Of a stretch of 64,000 nt of DNA, positions 59,561 through 64,000 are shown piece after piece (the stretch's first letter is position 1; the number at the start of each line of letters is the position of its first letter). Source of the stretch: Triglochin maritima (taxonomy: Eukaryota > Streptophyta > Magnoliopsida > Alismatales > Juncaginaceae); contig OY821770.1 in NCBI GenBank assembly GCA_963682175.1, forward strand, positions 13,980,501 to 14,044,500, in the 5' to 3' direction. Under the pieces are notes generated by a model. The model saw only the letters and a program-made list of their open reading frames with translations, made no database searches and was not told the origin of the DNA. A program made the translations under genes and the position numbers.

Positions 59561-60130
59561 ACGAGTCATTTTGGATCGATTTAGTTCTCAAAACGTAAAA
59601 CGATAAATACGTACAGGTTTGGACTGAACCACACTTAGGATTTTGAAAATCCCAAGATTAGAGAAGAATGGGTATCGATAAGAATGGAGAATATATACTT
59701 ATTTAGGAGGACAATATGGTTATTCCTGGGATAATTTAGGCTTTAGAACTCCCTAAATTGGCTATGAAGCAGTAGGATTACAAATTGTTTTAATTACCTT
59801 ATGAATCATATCATATTCCAAGGTAATCAATATACATGGATATGCAATCTGCATTTATTTATGATAAAAAAATTGTCCTTATCCGAATGGTTTATTTTTG
59901 TAAGTAGTTGTGTGTTTTGTAACAAGAATGTTTCTTAAGAAAACTTTCTATATTGTTAACATAAGTCGATTATATTATTGTACACAGATGAATATAGGAT
60001 AAACATAGGCAGCTAACAAGATTACCAGCAAATAAACTTCAACTAAAAACGAATAAACCTAATGAACGGGTGGTAGTTACATTTGAAAAAAAAAAGCAAT
60101 GTTACCATGAACATTTGAAAAAAACACAAG
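59561..60130. other. Intergenic region; no gene recognised
   Basis: Ordinary AT-rich sequence between the RPT5 promoter and the LINE. It ends in a CT-rich stretch (60,148-60,200) that may be the LINE 5' untranslated region. Confidence 0.5.
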
Positions 60131-60170
60131 CCAAGCACAAGCCAATTCTCTCTTTTACACACTCTCTCTC

Positions 60171-61853
60171 TTGGCGCTCTTTCTCTCTCTAGATTTTCAA
60201 ATTTCCTCTTTCATTTTCTTTCGTTTCCTTTCTCTCTTCCTCCATTCTGGCCTTACGGCTGGAGGAGAGGGCCTGGGTGAGATCCCACCCAGCTCGGGTG
60301 GGTCTCCCCAGAAGGGTATGGGGTCTGGTGGACGGGCCACCACAATTGCAGAGGCAGTGGCTAAGGGAAAGGTGGAAGAGGATTGTTTGTTGCAGTTCTA
60401 CCCACCAGGAAAGTTGGACGGGGAAGAAGTAGTTGTGGTGGGAGAGGACGTGGTTCGTAGAGTTCAGAAGAAGTGGGGAGGTACGGTGGTGAACAATGTG
60501 ATAGGCAAGGTGTACGAGCAGCAACTGGCCGACTACATCAAGAGGGTCTGGAGACCGAGTGGGGGGTTTGAGGTGAAGACACGAAGGAATGGAGTTTTCT
60601 TCGTTCACATGAAGTCTCCAGCAGATTGCAGGAGAATCCTGGAGATGGGTGATCAGTTCATACTTGGAGTTTTCACTTTCGTGCGTTCGTGGAGCCAAGT
60701 CAAGGTTTTGGAGGGGCTTGCCCCTCTAGTGGTTCCAATTTGGGTTACATTGTCGGAGTTCCCCAGCCACCTATGGGACAAGGAGACATTTGGTCGGATT
60801 GGATCTATTCTTGGACGACCTATCAAGGTCGACTCCCACACACTGCGTGGTGAGGGAGAAAATGCTAAGATACTTGCTGTCATGGATGCAAGGAAGGCCT
60901 TCCCTAGGAGAGTGAGGGTGGTTGTTGGGAGTTACCCGGAGAAGGAGGTTGTGGATATACCTCTTCAATACATTGACCCAGCACCGAAATGTGAGGTTTG
61001 CTCTTGCTTTGGGGACTGGACAGAGAGATGCCGGAGCAAGAAAGTGATGATCCAAGGGAGTTCCAGGGCTGCAAGTTTGAACGAGGAGAGGAAGGAAGGA
61101 GACGCCTCTGAGAATGGAGGGGACAAGATTGGGCCTGAAAAGACAGGAGGCATGGGCTTAGGTGTGGCCATGACAGAAAGCATGCTGCCAGCAGGGAATG
61201 GCAATGGTGCAACAGTAAGCTTGGTTGTGGCAGAAGAGGTGGCAGGGATTGAGTGGTTGTCTGGTACTAGGGGCGTGGCTAGTGCTGACAGGACAACCTT
61301 CTCTGCTGCAAACAGTGTGGTTGCAGCAGAAAGTATGGGCAGGGAAGAGGGATTGGCAGGCATTGTCAGAGGTATGGGGGTGGCAGGAGAGAGGGAAGGT
61401 GGGGGTACACAGACTGAGGGTGTGGGCTTTGTGAGGATAGGAGAAGGGGGCAGCATAACTATGGCAGGAGAGAGGGAGGACAGAGGTTTGACAGGTAAAA
61501 GTATGAGCCTCGGAGGTGAGAGGGATGCCCTAGATCGAGATGCACATGCTAGCTCGATTATCCCAAAGGTAGTGGGGGGTTTGGGCACCCAAGTTGAGGG
61601 TCTTTTGCAATCTGGGCTAGGGGTAATGTCTGGTTTAGGTGCGGAGGAAGGGGCTTGCAGTAAGAGTGACCACTTAGGCAAGCTTACAAGGAAGAAGGAG
61701 AAGAAGAAGAAGAAGAAGGCAGAGGCAGTAGAGGATGCTCCTCATCACTCCACTGAAGATCTGGAGGATAGAGAACTCATAGAATTAGTTAAGAAAAGTG
61801 TGAGAAAGAAGAAGCATGTGGTAGACGGGGTTTCTACCATCCTTTCCGCATGA
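60171..61853 (+). CDS. L1-type LINE ORF1 (DUF4283 / zinc-knuckle protein)
   Basis: A 560-codon open frame. Residues 60-275 form the DUF4283 domain common to plant L1-type LINE ORF1 proteins and related gag-like proteins, with GTVVNNVIGKVYEQQLADYI, VFFVHMKSPADCRRIL and WVTLSEFPSHLWDKETFGRI. A zinc knuckle follows (CEVCSCFGDWTERC, near 278-291), but its histidine position is aspartate (FGD for FGH), so metal binding is doubtful. The C-terminal half is low-complexity Gly/Ala/Glu with repeats of MAGERE and EGVGFVRIGEGG type, ending in a lysine-rich stretch. ORF1 should bind LINE RNA. The start at 60,171 is the first ATG of the frame; a start at 60,318 (MGSGGRATT) is also possible. Confidence 0.8.
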   Translation: MALFLSLDFQISSFIFFRFLSLFLHSGLTAGGEGLGEIPPSSGGSPQKGMGSGGRATTIAEAVAKGKVEEDCLLQFYPPGKLDGEEVVVVGEDVVRRVQKKWGGTVVNNVIGKVYEQQLADYIKRVWRPSGGFEVKTRRNGVFFVHMKSPADCRRILEMGDQFILGVFTFVRSWSQVKVLEGLAPLVVPIWVTLSEFPSHLWDKETFGRIGSILGRPIKVDSHTLRGEGENAKILAVMDARKAFPRRVRVVVGSYPEKEVVDIPLQYIDPAPKCEVCSCFGDWTERCRSKKVMIQGSSRAASLNEERKEGDASENGGDKIGPEKTGGMGLGVAMTESMLPAGNGNGATVSLVVAEEVAGIEWLSGTRGVASADRTTFSAANSVVAAESMGREEGLAGIVRGMGVAGEREGGGTQTEGVGFVRIGEGGSITMAGEREDRGLTGKSMSLGGERDALDRDAHASSIIPKVVGGLGTQVEGLLQSGLGVMSGLGAEEGACSKSDHLGKLTRKKEKKKKKKAEAVEDAPHHSTEDLEDRELIELVKKSVRKKKHVVDGVSTILSA

Positions 61854-61962
61854 AATCTGCTAGGCACCCCAGCAACAGAGGAAAGAAGTGCCCGAAAGTC
61901 ACAAGGAGTTTAAAAGTTAGAGGTATGAAATCCTTAGCCGCTGAGGCTACCAACGTACTTTA

Positions 61963-63748
61963 ATGTTGGTTTTTGCATGGAATGCTAGAGGGGTTAATAA
62001 GGCCTCTCGGAGGAAGGAGGTGAAGGAGTTTGTTGTTAGAAATAAGTCGGATTTAGTCGTACTGTTTGAAACCAAGGTTCGTCGGATGAACTTAGAGTTT
62101 TCGAGTAAGTTCGTAGGAACCAACTGGGGGGTGGAGTCTAATGGGGGTGTGTTTGAGGAAGGCATCCCCGATTACAATTGGGTTGCCTGGTCCCGGGATA
62201 ACTGGGAGGTGGAGGTCTTGGAGGCCCAAAAACAAGTGGTGCATTTTAGAGCACGCAATAAGGGGGCTTTCCATCCTTGTTTCTGCGGTCTATGGTGCTT
62301 CCTCTAGAGTGAGAAGGCAGGAGCTGTGGGGTAAGATTATGGAGCTCAGTCATGGGGCAGATGAGCCATGGATGGTGATTGGTGATTTCAATGAGATAAG
62401 ATGGATGTGGGAGAGGGAGAGCCAAGTTGAGCCTCGATGGGGAGGGATGGACAAGTTCAACAGTTGTATCGATGATGTAGCTCTCTTAGAGGTTTCCTTT
62501 CATAGGTGAGGAGAAGACTTTCTGCAATGGGGTCGTAGGAGAGGGGCGAGTCACCAGCAGACTGGATAGAGCATTTGGTAACAATGCATGGTTCTAGTTA
62601 TGGTCACTGTGCAAAGTTGAACATATTGGGGGGGGGGGGGGGTACGAGTGATCACTTGGCATTGCGCTTGGATCTTCGCCAACTGGAAAGGAGGAAGGCA
62701 CCTTTCAGATTCACTAACTCCTGGACAAGAACCCCAGACCTAGGGACATGATCAAGAGGGTGTGGAGGGAGGGGGTTCGAGGTACCCCATTTTATTGCTT
62801 GGCTGAGAAATAAACTCGTACGAAAATTATGCTCAAACGCTACCTGAGCAGCAAGCTCAACCCTTTGAGGTCGGCCACAACAGAAGTAAGAGAGGCAGAA
62901 GAGGTAGTGGCCGGCAACTCCTTGGACACTGAGGCACAAACAAGGCTCTCTGAGGTAAAATCTCGCCTTAGGGAGGTTTGGCGGATTGAAGAAGAGAATT
63001 AGCAACAGAGAAGCAGTGCCATATGACTTAACCTTGGGGATAGGAACACAAGGTTTTTTACGGCAGTAACCAAAGAGCGTAAATCCAGGAACTCCTTGTA
63101 TAAGCTATTAGGCGAGAATGGGCGGCACTTGGTATCAAGGACAGACTTGGAAAATAAGTGCGTGAAGCACTTTTCAGGACTGTTTAGGGCTACTCCACCA
63201 TCAAGAAGGGTGGGACAGAGTTTCGCAAGACAAGTTTCCTTAGAGCAAAATAGAGAGCTCTCTAGGGTCCCAACATACGAGGAGGTGAAGTAAACGGTCA
63301 TGAGACTTCACCCCGACAAGAGCCCTGGTCCAGATGGGTTTAATGCCCACTTTTTCCAACAGTACTGAGGCATAGTTGGGCAAGACGTGACTCGGGCAGT
63401 CCAGTCCGCTTTCCTTGGCCAAAGGCTACTGAGGAGAATCAACCATACATTCATCACCCTCATTTCCAAGAAGAATGGAGCTGTTGATCTGTCGGATTTC
63501 AAACCAATATCTTGTGTAAACACTAGTTACAAAATTTTAGTTAAGATTATTGTCAATAGACTAATGCCTATATGCAGGGAGTTGGTATCCAACAGTCAGA
63601 CGACTTTTATCAAATGTCGCTACATTGGGGACAACTTTGCTTTGGCAACCGAGATGGTGGCTGGATTCAATAGAGCAAGTTGTGCCCCCATGGTTTGCAT
63701 CAAGGTGGACATTGCTAAGGCGTACGACTCAGTTGATTGGCTGTCATG
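61963..63748 (+). pseudogene. LINE ORF2 (endonuclease, reverse transcriptase), degenerate and truncated
   Basis: The AP-type endonuclease begins at 61,963 (FAWNARGVNKASRRKEVKEF, then VLFETKV, with the N and E of the active site). It continues in another frame with SAVYGASSRVRRQELW and WMVIGDFNEI (62,290-62,400), the GDFN motif. A linker with many stops runs to 63,300. The reverse transcriptase starts with LISKKNGAVDLSDFKPISC, then NTSYKILVKIIVNRLMPI, and has VCIKVDIAKAYDSVDW (63,695-63,745), the first catalytic aspartate block. The sequence then changes abruptly, so the FADD catalytic box, thumb and poly-A tail are absent. Confidence 0.85.
62629..62642 (+). repeat. Run of 14 G
   Basis: An uninterrupted poly-G run inside the LINE linker, where homologous elements read a single NPGxSDH-like phrase (here TSDHLAL follows). 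It could be real slippage or a sequencing artefact, and it shifts the frame. Confidence 0.8.
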
Positions 63749-64000
63749 AACTGTGTGGAGAGAGGGATGGAATTCATTGATGGGACGCCTGGTGCAAAGA
63801 TGGGCACCAATGCTAAACGTATGACCTTTGTTAGAACAGGAGAAGGGGCAGTATGGTGGTGGCAGGAGAGAGGGTGGGTATGGCAGGAGAGGGGGCAGTA
63901 AGGCAGTGGCAGGAGGGAGGGCAGTATGGTGATGGCAGGAGAGAGGATAAGTATGGGCATGGCAGGAGAGAGTGAAGATATGGGTGTGGCAGGAGAGGGG
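63749..64000 (+). repeat. GGCAGGAGAGAGGG minisatellite, possibly from another LINE ORF1
   Basis: After the RT break the sequence carries MTFVRTGEGAV (63,820-63,850), close to FVRIGEGGSITMAGERE in ORF1 (61,430-61,480). Then come six or more copies of (A/T)GGCAGGAGAG(A/G)G with variable spacers, running to the window end. It looks like the low-complexity tail of a second ORF1 fused to this LINE. Confidence 0.6.

Noticed and set aside
60965..61681. 238-codon minus-strand open frame under LINE ORF1
   Set aside because: It is the antisense of a low-complexity Gly/Ala/Glu region, so the lack of stops is a composition effect. The plus strand has the DUF4283 domain.

Overview
The window is nuclear DNA of a flowering plant. 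It has a spliced proteasome gene with nine exons, F-box/DUF295 and plant-mobile-domain (PMD) gene relics, and dense plant-type transposons: Ty3/gypsy including the Tat lineage, hAT, a CACTA-like fragment and an L1-type LINE. The species cannot be named from the sequence. The GC-rich first exon of the proteasome gene and the DUF295 F-box family lean weakly towards a monocot. I see one gene that looks functional, RPT5 (51,983-59,339, minus strand). Everything else is transposon or decayed gene.

Layout. (1) 1-13,735: a chimeric block made of LTR family A, tRNA-iMet-type primer-binding site, broken gag and protease, an F-box/DUF295 gene, the cut-off end of a hAT element, another LTR-like piece, then a second LTR A that stops exactly at its terminal CA. 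(2) 13,736-16,281: intergenic repeats. (3) 16,282-20,175: a decayed ZMYM1/TTF-type hAT transposon on the minus strand. (4) 20,176-46,613: a second copy of the block-1 material in a different order, hAT end, LTR A, gag-pro, F-box, with a 17.5-kb Tat-lineage retrotransposon (22,165-39,663) inserted inside its LTR A. (5) 46,614-51,650: a 314-bp hAT MITE, a PMD pseudogene and small inverted repeats. (6) 51,983-59,339: RPT5, with two related hAT MITEs in its introns. (7) 60,130-64,000: a degenerate LINE.

Two observations stand out. First, the two F-box-bearing blocks are circular permutations of each other. Block 1 reads LTR, gag-pro, F-box, hAT end, LTR. Block 2 reads hAT end, LTR, gag-pro, F-box. 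The permutation point (7,250 against 46,613 and 19,834) lies inside a hAT element that is continuous only in block 2, so block 2 looks ancestral. Block 1 could come from a tandem duplication or extrachromosomal circle later bounded by LTRs, which would make a retrotransposon-like unit carrying a host F-box gene.

Second, the Tat-lineage element carries dozens of small hairpins in its LTRs, leader and 3' region. They have a near-constant loop (about YGAGGNTAAAC) and stems that change together by compensatory substitutions. A second family of eight larger hairpins also has a constant loop and stems that still pair. This looks like selected RNA or DNA structure rather than drifting repeats, and I know of no described function for it.
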